Shown in pieces: positions 42,411 through 49,485 of a stretch of 64,000 bases of DNA. Numbering within the stretch: the stretch's first letter is position 1; every line of letters begins with the position of its first letter. A program made the position numbers and the translations under genes. The notes beneath the pieces were generated by a model. That model was not told the origin of the DNA and did no database searches. It worked only from the letters and a program-made list of their open reading frames with translations. Source of the stretch: a virus; the IMG/VR virus record IMGVR_UViG_3300037010_003311, positions 124,001-188,000 of that record; one strand, 5' to 3'.

Positions 42411-42486
42411 TGGTGGAGAATAGCGGGGTCGAACCGCTGACCTACTGCTTGCAAGGCAGTCGCTCTCCCAACTGAGCTAATTCCCC
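42411..42486 (-). tRNA. tRNA-Ala (anticodon TGC)
   Basis: A complete cloverleaf on the minus strand: acceptor GGGGAAT with ATTCTCC (one G-T pair), D arm GCTC/GAGC, anticodon stem ACTGC/GCAGT with loop CTTGCAA, T arm AGCGG TTCGACC CCGCT. The CCA end is encoded. It is 76 bases long. It reads GCA codons, which are frequent in AT-rich genes. Confidence 0.9.
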
Positions 42487-42506
42487 ATTAAAATATGCAA
42501 TTCAAG

Positions 42507-42618
42507 TGTCTAAGTATAACTTAATCATTAAGAATTTTATACAACAAGGAAATCATAAAGGAGGACAAAGAATGGGAAATCAAAGAACGGCAACATGGAT
42601 TAAGGTTATACTTAGACA
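42507..42618. other. Large hairpin between tRNA-Ala and tRNA-Val with an SD-like sequence in the loop
   Basis: A 14-bp perfect stem (TGTCTAAGTATAAC with GTTATACTTAGACA) continues for 5 more pairs after one bulged G and encloses about 73 bases. The plus-strand loop carries TAAAGGAGG (42556-42564) seven bases before an ATG. The minus-strand loop therefore carries CCTCCTTTA, identical to the anti-Shine-Dalgarno end of 16S rRNA. In the gene direction this would be an RNA processed together with the tRNAs. Confidence 0.6.
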
Positions 42619-42640
42619 ACTATTTGTTATCACTATTTAA
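42572..42640 (+). CDS. Possible 22-codon plus-strand peptide
   Basis: ATG 42572 follows TAAAGGAGG with ideal spacing. The frame gives 22 residues (MGNQRTATWIKVILRQLFVI..., basic and hydrophobic) and ends in TAA. It is the only plus-strand frame in the window with such a start signal, but it lies inside the hairpin between minus-strand tRNA genes and no plus-strand promoter is visible. It may be a by-product of the RNA structure. Confidence 0.25.
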   Translation: MGNQRTATWIKVILRQLFVITI

Positions 42641-42696
42641 AATACCAAGCAAGTGCAACTTAGGTCTTATTTTGTGTAGGAACTATTTAAACATGG

Positions 42697-42772
42697 CTGG
42701 GGAATGTAGGATTCAAACCTACAATCTCTATATTGTAAATATAGAGCTCTAATCATTTGGAGTAAATTTTCC
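42697..42772 (-). tRNA. tRNA-Val (anticodon TAC), acceptor stem irregular
   Basis: Minus-strand cloverleaf with anticodon stem CTATA/TATAG, loop TTTACAA (anticodon TAC) and T arm GTAGG TTTGAAT CCTAC. The D arm pairs CTC/GAG. The acceptor strands GGGAAAAT and ATTCCCC pair only with one mismatch and one extra base, and a clean CCA is not encoded (AGCCA follows). The gene could be functional with sloppy ends or partly decayed, so the ends are uncertain by one to three bases. Confidence 0.65.
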
Positions 42773-42781
42773 CATTATTGG

Positions 42782-42854
42782 ATCGGAGTGGAGGGTTCGA
42801 ACCTCCGACACGCAGCGCCAAAAGCTGCTGTTCTACCAACTGAACTAACTCCGA
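42782..42854 (-). tRNA. tRNA-Gln (anticodon TTG)
   Basis: Minus-strand cloverleaf of 73 bases: acceptor TCGGAGT/ACTCCGA with the T1-A72 pair typical of glutamine tRNAs, D arm GTTC/GAAC, anticodon stem GCAGC/GCTGC with loop TTTTGGC (anticodon TTG) and T arm GGAGG TTCGAAC CCTCC. CCA is not directly encoded after the discriminator base (TCCCA follows). It is the first of three tRNAs in transcription order; 42855-43045 upstream of it holds no gene I can see. Confidence 0.85.
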
Positions 42855-43045
42855 ATAGGAGATAGCCGCGCCATCATTGATTACACAGTAGAGGTGTTTT
42901 AACTTATCTAGTATATTAAACTGGTTCACATATCTGCTTCACATTTTTACATCATGACTTCTCACCCCGGTCTGATATAACGCTGCTAAATAACGATTTT
43001 AAGTTTAATGGCATTCATCATCTGGCCAAGATTAGATATTAGTTA

Positions 43046-44050
43046 TTAACGAGTTTGATAATTTACCATATCCGAAATGAGTTCATCTAACTTTTTATTA
43101 TATTTCGATATAGTTAATGGAATAAACATATTTTTAAGCATCCGTTTATTAATCTCTTCTTTGTAAACTTTAGTGTACTTAATCATATCTAAGTTCGAAT
43201 ATAAATCTTCTTTTTTACAAATTTTTATAATTTTACTAAGAACCTCTGTTAAATAATTATCACAAATATTTTGATCAGTTACTGTAAAACCAATATTAAA
43301 AATTAAGTTTTCTCGGTTTTTTGAACACTCAATAATTTTTAATAATTCCGGTTTAACATATTTTGATTCTATATTTGTGAACACTCTACGGATTTTTGGA
43401 TTTATAATACACGGTTTATTATTGATAACATTATGAATTAAAGTTGGTAATACCATCCCTGATTCTGGCTCATGGCCTATTCCAGTAATATTAAAAAATC
43501 TTACTATTTGTACATTAGGCAATTCTCTAAATAAGAACTCGGATACTAATTTTTGGCTCGCGTAGCCACCACGTTTGCTCAAAAGCGGGTTACTTATAGA
43601 TATTGGGGAATTATCAATTATATCCCCATTCTCTCCAAATACTTCGCTACTACTAGCAAACACTAATGGTATTTTACTCTTTTCAATAAAGTTATACACT
43701 TTAAGATTAATAGTTAACGCATCAGCAATTGTATTTTGATTAAGAATATTATTAACTCCAACTGGACTAGCAAGATGTATACAACAATCAAAAAAATGTT
43801 TCTTAAACTTAGGAAGTTTCTCTTTTACTAAATCTATATTATAACGAATAAGATTTTTATCATTGTAGTTATCTAAAAGGCGGCTACGACCATAATGCGT
43901 AATAACCTTAGGTTCATCCCCACCAATCATATAATTATATTCTTTATCAATTATATGAACTCTATAATTAAGATCTAATAGCCATTTAGTTATATGACTT
44001 CCAATAAAACCAGCTCCTCCAATAATTAAAATATTTTTCTTTTTTTTCAT
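43046..44050 (-). CDS. NAD-dependent epimerase/dehydratase (extended SDR) for nucleotide sugars
   Basis: A 334-aa extended short-chain dehydrogenase. It has the NAD-binding glycine motif GGAGFIG (11-17), an acidic residue after the second strand (IIDKEY), a Ser-rich strand FASSSEVFG (131-139) and the catalytic pair Tyr163/Lys167 in YASQK. Such enzymes epimerise or dehydrate UDP-, GDP- or CDP-sugars. Length is normal. It is the last gene of the sugar/radical SAM island in transcription order, and has its own promoter-like box 35 bases upstream and ribosome site AAGGA. The sugar substrate cannot be read from sequence. Confidence 0.8.
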   Translation of the reverse strand: MKKKKNILIIGGAGFIGSHITKWLLDLNYRVHIIDKEYNYMIGGDEPKVITHYGRSRLLDNYNDKNLIRYNIDLVKEKLPKFKKHFFDCCIHLASPVGVNNILNQNTIADALTINLKVYNFIEKSKIPLVFASSSEVFGENGDIIDNSPISISNPLLSKRGGYASQKLVSEFLFRELPNVQIVRFFNITGIGHEPESGMVLPTLIHNVINNKPCIINPKIRRVFTNIESKYVKPELLKIIECSKNRENLIFNIGFTVTDQNICDNYLTEVLSKIIKICKKEDLYSNLDMIKYTKVYKEEINKRMLKNMFIPLTISKYNKKLDELISDMVNYQTR

Positions 44051-44084
44051 TATTAGTCCTTGGTATTAATTGAATTTATCTATA

Positions 44085-44094
44085 TATTTCTATA
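44085..44094 (-). promoter_or_regulatory. Promoter-like TATAGAAATA before the epimerase gene
   Basis: Lies 35 bases upstream of ATG 44050, in the 79-bp gap between two epimerase-like genes. Confidence 0.55.
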
Positions 44095-44129
44095 ATAGGT
44101 TAAATCGTTGATATCCGAACTATCAGTAA

Positions 44130-44918
44130 TTAGAACCAACCCAATGCTAACATAGTTTCTAATTCTACAATTGAATAAGATTGTAGGTTATCATACCTAT
44201 AAATACTTTTTTTAGAAATCAAATTATTTAAAAACATTTTAGTTACTTGGCAAGTTTGTTTAATAAAGTTTTCCTTATTAATAATGAAATTTACAATTTG
44301 ATCTTTGTCACCAACAAAACTACCATTCTTTAATTGAAATATTAAACCTTTATTTCTTGTACTATCATATACACGTGGAATATTTAAAATAAGATATTCT
44401 TTGATATTAGAACGAATATATCTTTCCATTGCTAATTTAAATACCGCATAATTATTAAATTCTTCTATATCAACCGTTGGTGCACTAAAACCTAGATTAT
44501 TAATCTTTACTGGTATCTCCTGGAATGTAGCCATACTACTAGCAAATATTAGCTTACATTTTAATGCTTTAGCAAGTTGTACGATATTAATAGTACCATC
44601 AATCATGGTTTGGCTAGTTTTAACTTCATTTTGGAAATCAAACTTATCACTAGGGCTTGCAAAATGAATAATGCAATCAACATTTTTAAATGACCGGTAC
44701 ATACTAACGATTTTCGAATCGCGTATATCTGAATCAATATAAATAATTTTATCAAATCGTTTAGTAAGTTCTGGCTTTAGTAATCCAATAAGATAACCTT
44801 TGCCACCAGTTATTAACGCTGTACCCATTATCCGTTTATTAATTTTCTTTTGTTCATCTTCAAATATAAATGTATTGGTGTTTACTATTTTGATATCATT
44901 TTGTTTCTTGGAGTTCAC
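44130..44918 (-). CDS. Short epimerase/reductase-like SDR protein (262 aa)
   Basis: A GTG start at 44918 behind AGGAAAAG. A 30-residue N-terminal tail precedes a Rossmann strand with an altered glycine motif GGKGYLIG (38-45), then FASSMATF (125-132) and an intact Tyr157/Lys161 pair (YAVFK). The protein is shorter than usual extended SDRs and lacks much of the C-terminal substrate lobe, so it may be a sugar reductase or a divergent epimerase. It overlaps the end of the transketolase C-half gene by 23 bases, indicating coupled translation. Confidence 0.65.
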   Translation of the reverse strand: MNSKKQNDIKIVNTNTFIFEDEQKKINKRIMGTALITGGKGYLIGLLKPELTKRFDKIIYIDSDIRDSKIVSMYRSFKNVDCIIHFASPSDKFDFQNEVKTSQTMIDGTINIVQLAKALKCKLIFASSMATFQEIPVKINNLGFSAPTVDIEEFNNYAVFKLAMERYIRSNIKEYLILNIPRVYDSTRNKGLIFQLKNGSFVGDKDQIVNFIINKENFIKQTCQVTKMFLNNLISKKSIYRYDNLQSYSIVELETMLALGWF

Positions 44919-45369
44919 TATCTTTTCCTAATCTTATATAAAATATTCCATTTGGATAACTATTTATTTCGGCTAAATTATTTTTAAACTCATATAATGT
45001 TTCTGGATCATAAAAAGGAATATCCAGCATCTTCATTATTTCGTAATCATCATCTAATTGATGACCAATACCAAATTTTTCATAACCATACTTACCAGCA
45101 TTACAAATTATAATTTTACCGAAGTGTGATCCAAAGTGTTTACAACTAAATTTTAACTGTTCGAGCCTATGAATAATAAATCCGGCAACACCATAAATGT
45201 AAACGGTGTTACCTTCCGAAGCAATACCAGCTGCTACATTAACTAAATTGCTTTCACCAAGATTACAATTTATAATTTTAGCTTTAGATGGAAATCGTTC
45301 GGTATTCCACATATCTGCATGCAGTAGGTAATCAGTATCTTTTAAACTATCAGCAAAGGTCATGCGCAT
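44896..45369 (-). CDS. Transketolase C-terminal half (pyrimidine-binding domain)
   Basis: A 157-aa protein corresponding to the central Pyr domain of transketolase/DXS enzymes. The segment LGESNLVNVAAGIASEG (37-53) contains the conserved Glu39 that activates thiamine diphosphate, followed by the typical strand VYIYGVAGFI and, further on, ICNAGKYGYEKFGIGHQLDD. The last transketolase domain is missing. It is encoded 54 bases downstream of the N-half and has its own ribosome site (AAAAAGG), so the two probably form one enzyme, as in bacteria with split TktN/TktC. The reaction would move a two-carbon unit between sugars. Confidence 0.75.
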   Translation of the reverse strand: MRMTFADSLKDTDYLLHADMWNTERFPSKAKIINCNLGESNLVNVAAGIASEGNTVYIYGVAGFIIHRLEQLKFSCKHFGSHFGKIIICNAGKYGYEKFGIGHQLDDDYEIMKMLDIPFYDPETLYEFKNNLAEINSYPNGIFYIRLGKDSELQETK

Positions 45370-45396
45370 AATAATTCCTTTTTAAGGCAAATATAC

Positions 45397-45406
45397 GATT
45401 TCTATG
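45397..45406 (-). promoter_or_regulatory. Weak promoter-like box CATAGAAATC
   Basis: Eight of ten bases agree with TATAGAAATA. It lies 28 bases upstream of ATG 45369, the same spacing as the better copies, in the gap between the two transketolase halves. Confidence 0.3.
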
Positions 45407-45423
45407 TTCGATATAATTTATCA

Positions 45424-46161
45424 TCATTTAATAAACCTTTCCAGAAACTTCATCTTTTTTAATTTATCGCTAATGGTAAGTCCATTAAGATGTTTTAAAC
45501 TTTCTAGATTTTTATAGTGCCATTTAACCGAATCAATTTCCATCTCTAGTACTCCATCACCCTTTATCGTATGAATAAAGATAACCACTGGTTTTACTTT
45601 CAGTTCCTGACAATTGGATACTTTTTTAAATTGCTCATCAAAGCTTCGTACCAAATTTATTTTTGGATTAATATATATATCCCAGACCTCCCAATCATTT
45701 ATTTCAAACAATTGTATGTATGAGGAATGTAACTTATTGTCAGCGAGAGGGCCAGTTAATTGCATTTTATTAAAATCTATAGTTACTACCATTTGTAATT
45801 GGTTTTGGCCAATGAACTGGATCGCTTCATATGTAGGCCCCATCTGTAAAGCGGCATCGCTAATATTAACCCATGTTGGTTTATCGGATACTAGACTAAT
45901 TCCAGCCGCTACCCCTAAAGCGTTACCAAGAGTCTCTTCGCTGAAATTTACAAATGGTAACTCTTTATGCTTAATACCATAAGAATATTCAGAAATTGGT
46001 TTAATTGTGGTATCTAACCAACCATTCTTTTCCCAAGTATAATAATAAGCTTCTGCCCCAAACGGTTTACCAATTACTATATTCCAATCTTTAGTTACTA
46101 ACCCATTACTAAATATATAATCTAAATAGTATAATTGTGAAAGAGCACTAGGTATATGCAT
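45424..46161 (-). CDS. Transketolase N-terminal half (thiamine-diphosphate-binding domain)
   Basis: I use ATG 46161 (MHIPSALSQLYYLDYIFSNG), one base after the previous stop; a TTG four codons upstream is possible but lacks a ribosome site. The 245-aa protein has the PP domain of transketolases: GNALGVAAGISL (79-90), the cofactor motif SDAALQMGPTYEA (101-113; Asp kept, first Gly changed to Ser) and the closing DFNKMQLTG (129-137). Together with the following gene it would make a two-subunit transketolase or a relative that builds branched or long-chain sugars. Confidence 0.75.
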   Translation of the reverse strand: MHIPSALSQLYYLDYIFSNGLVTKDWNIVIGKPFGAEAYYYTWEKNGWLDTTIKPISEYSYGIKHKELPFVNFSEETLGNALGVAAGISLVSDKPTWVNISDAALQMGPTYEAIQFIGQNQLQMVVTIDFNKMQLTGPLADNKLHSSYIQLFEINDWEVWDIYINPKINLVRSFDEQFKKVSNCQELKVKPVVIFIHTIKGDGVLEMEIDSVKWHYKNLESLKHLNGLTISDKLKKMKFLERFIK

Positions 46162-46162
46162 A

Positions 46163-47026
46163 TTATAACCCAAACAATGATTTTAAATCTTCTGTTATGG
46201 AATACCCAATTGAATACTCCATCGGTGTATATTCATTTAAAATTTTTATTAACTTAGTATCTATTTCTCTATTAAAGACTGGAGCGATTAATTTATATGA
46301 ATCATTCATACCAAATAATTTGCAGTTAAATATTTCATAATTTAACCGAATCATAATTCTTTTATGATTAAACAGTTTTAATTTATTATTTTGATCGGTC
46401 GTGTCTAATATACAACTATTTTCGTAAATATTTGGGAAATAGCTAAAAATATTATTTTTTGTATATAATGGAAATTCATAAAATCTTTTATATAAATCAA
46501 TTATTAAATCAATATCATTTTTAAGTAGTGGCTCAAAAGGTTTCCAAATAGAACCAGATAAAGCACTGGTTCTATAATATGGTCTCGGCCCATCTTTTAT
46601 TTCAAAATCATTAACGGTAGGATTCGTTTTCGAAAGTACTTTAACCGCTTCAATATACTCACTAAAACTTGGAATATATGGTTCATTACTAGTAGCAGCT
46701 GCAATTAAAGCTTCATGACAATTAATCATCTGCTTTAAATCAATACTACACTCAATTTCCAAATCTTTAAGTAACTTATTACTAATTTTAAAATTTTCAA
46801 TTATTTCAGGTGTAATATTTGCTGCATTATAGAAGTTATTATTATAATGATCTTCTAAACTAGCAAGAGATTTATAATAATAAGTAAAGTTAATATCGCG
46901 GAATACAAACCCCGCCGAGTCATCTATAAATATTATAGGATTAAGAGCCGTTGCTGCATCATCAGCGTACAGCTCATTAATGTATTTCGTTTCCGCCTCA
47001 ATTATGGCTTGCCTCGATTCGTTCAT
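46163..47026 (-). CDS. Unknown protein in the radical SAM island (287 aa)
   Basis: ATG 47026 (MNESRQAIIE) has a very strong ribosome site (AAAGGGGG), so I prefer it to the longer frame. The protein is soluble, rich in Asn, Ile and Tyr, and mostly helical, with four cysteines scattered over the last two thirds. No domain is recognised. It lies between a radical SAM gene and the transketolase N-half with one-base spacing. It may be a partner, scaffold or substrate of these enzymes; this is a guess from context. Confidence 0.5.
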   Translation of the reverse strand: MNESRQAIIEAETKYINELYADDAATALNPIIFIDDSAGFVFRDINFTYYYKSLASLEDHYNNNFYNAANITPEIIENFKISNKLLKDLEIECSIDLKQMINCHEALIAAATSNEPYIPSFSEYIEAVKVLSKTNPTVNDFEIKDGPRPYYRTSALSGSIWKPFEPLLKNDIDLIIDLYKRFYEFPLYTKNNIFSYFPNIYENSCILDTTDQNNKLKLFNHKRIMIRLNYEIFNCKLFGMNDSYKLIAPVFNREIDTKLIKILNEYTPMEYSIGYSITEDLKSLFGL

Positions 47027-47067
47027 GGTTTCCCCCTTTAAATAGATTTGAATCACAGTTAAGCGAA

Positions 47068-48042
47068 TCAATAATTACATATACTAAATGTTAATAATTC
47101 GGAATCCGAAACATTTGAATTATCTATTTTTATTTCAGAAAGAATAGTTTCAATCTCTTTTATTTTAATAGTTTTTGTTTCGTTTTCGTAATGTATTTCT
47201 ACTTCATCTTTATTTATAAAAAATGATGCTGATGGGTTATAGTTCAACGAGGTTTTATCTAATTTCGAAGTATTGTACATATCAAATATTTTTTCTATAT
47301 CGGAAAACTTATCGATAATAGGTTCCCGGCCATAATTAAGAAATTTAAAATTATCTCGAACAAAGTCGAAGCATTCTTTATAGCTTTTAATAAATGTTAT
47401 AGTTTTATATATTTTGAACTTATTTAATACACTTGCTTCAGTAATATTAAATGGTTCAAAGATTCTATAATCGAACCCAATATTAATATAGATATTCTCT
47501 AAATTAAGAGTTTTTAAATACTCTAAAAATCCTAAATACTTTTTAGGATCTTCTGTAACAACTAAATTCAAATTAACATAACCATAATATTTATATGTTG
47601 TTATAATATTTTGAATTATAAATTTTAGTGACCATCTTGGTCCGTTTGTACGTTCTGGGTCCTCGATATGTGGACTAATAACCATATCAACATTCTCTAT
47701 TTTATAGAGCTCTTTAATTATAGTATTAAACTTTTTTATCGGTATTTCACCATTAGTGAAAACATAACCTTTATAATTTTCAATGACTTGTTGCTTATAT
47801 CGCATTAGCTCAATAAAATATGGAGCTAATAATAGTTCACCACCAGCTTCCATAAATATTTTACCTTGCTTTGGCATTACATGATTAAAGTATGGTACTA
47901 TATCGAAGTTTCCAGAATGGTTTTCGGTTATTGTATTATTTAGAAAATTATAACAGAAGTCACATTTTAAATTACATTCGGTGTACCACTCGACACATAT
48001 AATAATATCATCTGGATCAATACTGATTCGGTGGGAACTCAT
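47068..48042 (-). CDS. Radical SAM protein without auxiliary cluster (324 aa)
   Basis: Radical SAM enzymes use an iron-sulphur cluster to split S-adenosylmethionine and start radical chemistry. The cluster motif CxxxCxxC is at Cys23, 27 and 30 (TECNLKCDFCYN), followed by a GGE-like SAM motif (MEAGGELLL, near 75). The C-terminal third has no cysteine cluster, so no SPASM or twitch domain is present, unlike most neighbours. The start codon shares one base with the stop of the previous gene. The substrate is unknown. Confidence 0.8.
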   Translation of the reverse strand: MSSHRISIDPDDIIICVEWYTECNLKCDFCYNFLNNTITENHSGNFDIVPYFNHVMPKQGKIFMEAGGELLLAPYFIELMRYKQQVIENYKGYVFTNGEIPIKKFNTIIKELYKIENVDMVISPHIEDPERTNGPRWSLKFIIQNIITTYKYYGYVNLNLVVTEDPKKYLGFLEYLKTLNLENIYINIGFDYRIFEPFNITEASVLNKFKIYKTITFIKSYKECFDFVRDNFKFLNYGREPIIDKFSDIEKIFDMYNTSKLDKTSLNYNPSASFFINKDEVEIHYENETKTIKIKEIETILSEIKIDNSNVSDSELLTFSICNY

Positions 48043-48626
48043 TAATAATCCTTAATTATAAACATCGGGTACTTAGGAGCTTTCATTTGGAAAGCATAAT
48101 CAACTAAAAATTTTTTTTCATCTTCGAAATTATTAAGAAATGGTTTTTGTACAAAAATATAATTATTAAAAATTAAAAAGGTATCTATCAATGGTACAAT
48201 CCCAGTAGTTAAAACATGATCGAATAGTAGATCGGCAAACTTAATACCACAATATTGTTTAATAATCAAATTATCTTTATTTGGATAGTTCTTTATAAAC
48301 TCTATAATATCTTGATCAGGTAAAGCGTTAGGATTTATTATGTTAGTATAATTATTATTAATTTTATAGAAAAAGTTTTTATCCTGGATGCGTGGGGTAA
48401 ATACTTCTAATTTAGTATGATCGCTTGCAACCTTAAAGCCATAATGTTCGTGAGCAAGAAGTGTACTAACTACATCAGACTGCTTGAAATCAAGAATCTT
48501 TTCTATAAGTGGTTCATAAAAGCCATAATCATCTAAAAATTCTTGAATCTTTCTAGTTTTAATATATTTAATTTTTTCTTCATTGCTAAAAATTTCATCA
48601 CCTTTTATTTGAATAATATTTCCCAT
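48042..48626 (-). CDS. Unknown protein between two radical SAM genes (194 aa)
   Basis: ATG 48626 (MGNIIQIKGDEIF) has a good ribosome site (AGAGG), so the 12 codons before it are excluded. The protein is soluble, rich in Ile, Asn, Phe and Lys, with one cysteine. Helical first half, beta-prone second half. No family is recognised. Both ends overlap or abut radical SAM genes, so co-expression with them is certain enough; its task is not known. Confidence 0.5.
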   Translation of the reverse strand: MGNIIQIKGDEIFSNEEKIKYIKTRKIQEFLDDYGFYEPLIEKILDFKQSDVVSTLLAHEHYGFKVASDHTKLEVFTPRIQDKNFFYKINNNYTNIINPNALPDQDIIEFIKNYPNKDNLIIKQYCGIKFADLLFDHVLTTGIVPLIDTFLIFNNYIFVQKPFLNNFEDEKKFLVDYAFQMKAPKYPMFIIKDY

Positions 48627-48636
48627 ATTAATACCT

Positions 48637-49485
48637 CTAATTTTCCCAAAACTCATTATCAAAATAACAAAAATTATTATGACATTGAGATATTATATAT
48701 TCGTTACCACTAAAATTAAATTCCGAAAGTTTGATGCCAGTTTTATTAGTAAATATATCATTAAAACATTTATATACTACATTATCCTGAATAAATAAAA
48801 CGAAATTTTTAATATGGCACCGTTTATTAAAACTAGAGGTATTATTTTTCCATATTTCATAATTACTTAATTTATTAAACCGATGCGGTATAAATGCCCA
48901 ATCATTTTTTAAATACTTAAAATTTTTATCTTGTTCCAAAGAAACTAAATGTTTACTACTTGGACTAGCATCAAGTTTTTTTGGTAATAATGGATAGTAT
49001 TGAACTTTGTCTTTATAAATCAATTTTAACTTTTTATATAATTCGATATTTGACCGAGGTAGATCCATTATGGAGATTTCGTTAAGATTTGAACTAAATG
49101 TATTAATTGTTTTTAGTAGTTCAATAAATTTAGTTTCAGTATAATGAAAAGAGTAATTTAATTTTATATCAGGGTATGATGCTACGGCTGCTTCGACTAC
49201 CGCGGGGTTAGAACCATTAGTCTGCAAAATTATAGAACCAAAGTAACTTTTAGCTAATAGTATTAAATCTATAAGTTCTGGGTGCAAAGTAGGTTCGCCT
49301 CCAAATATAAATAAAATATTATTATCAATACCTGATTCTTTAACCCTAAGTTTATCGAAAAAATTTTTTAGATTCAAGAAATCTATTTTTGTATAGTCTA
49401 TAGATGATTCAAGCGATTTATGCATATCCTCACAATACGGACAATTGTAATTACAACTTTCAATTAATCGGTACTCTATTTTCAT
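48637..49485 (-). CDS. Radical SAM protein with C-terminal cysteines (282 aa)
   Basis: The motif CxxxCxxC begins at Cys11 (ESCNYNCPYCED, Cys11/15/18), close to the N-terminus, followed by FGGEPTLHPEL, the SAM-binding GGE motif. Three or four C-terminal cysteines (FNKRCHI, VYKCFND, SQCHNNFC) suggest a small extra iron-sulphur site like a twitch domain. It overlaps the upstream radical SAM gene by 26 bases. Ribosome site GAGGG. Length is short for the family but complete for a core barrel. Confidence 0.8.
   Translation of the reverse strand: MKIEYRLIESCNYNCPYCEDMHKSLESSIDYTKIDFLNLKNFFDKLRVKESGIDNNILFIFGGEPTLHPELIDLILLAKSYFGSIILQTNGSNPAVVEAAVASYPDIKLNYSFHYTETKFIELLKTINTFSSNLNEISIMDLPRSNIELYKKLKLIYKDKVQYYPLLPKKLDASPSSKHLVSLEQDKNFKYLKNDWAFIPHRFNKLSNYEIWKNNTSSFNKRCHIKNFVLFIQDNVVYKCFNDIFTNKTGIKLSEFNFSGNEYIISQCHNNFCYFDNEFWEN

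Noticed and set aside
42855-43045. A fourth tRNA or small RNA gene upstream of tRNA-Gln
   Set aside because: I could not draw a cloverleaf or a convincing hairpin on either strand.
45614-45982. A 122-codon plus-strand frame opposite the transketolase N-half
   Set aside because: It lies wholly inside a well-supported minus-strand gene, has no ribosome site and no recognisable domain.
44896-46161. Transketolase as one gene broken by a frameshift
   Set aside because: Each half has its own ribosome site, the gap is 54 bases with a stop in between, and both halves keep cofactor motifs. A natural split enzyme explains this better.
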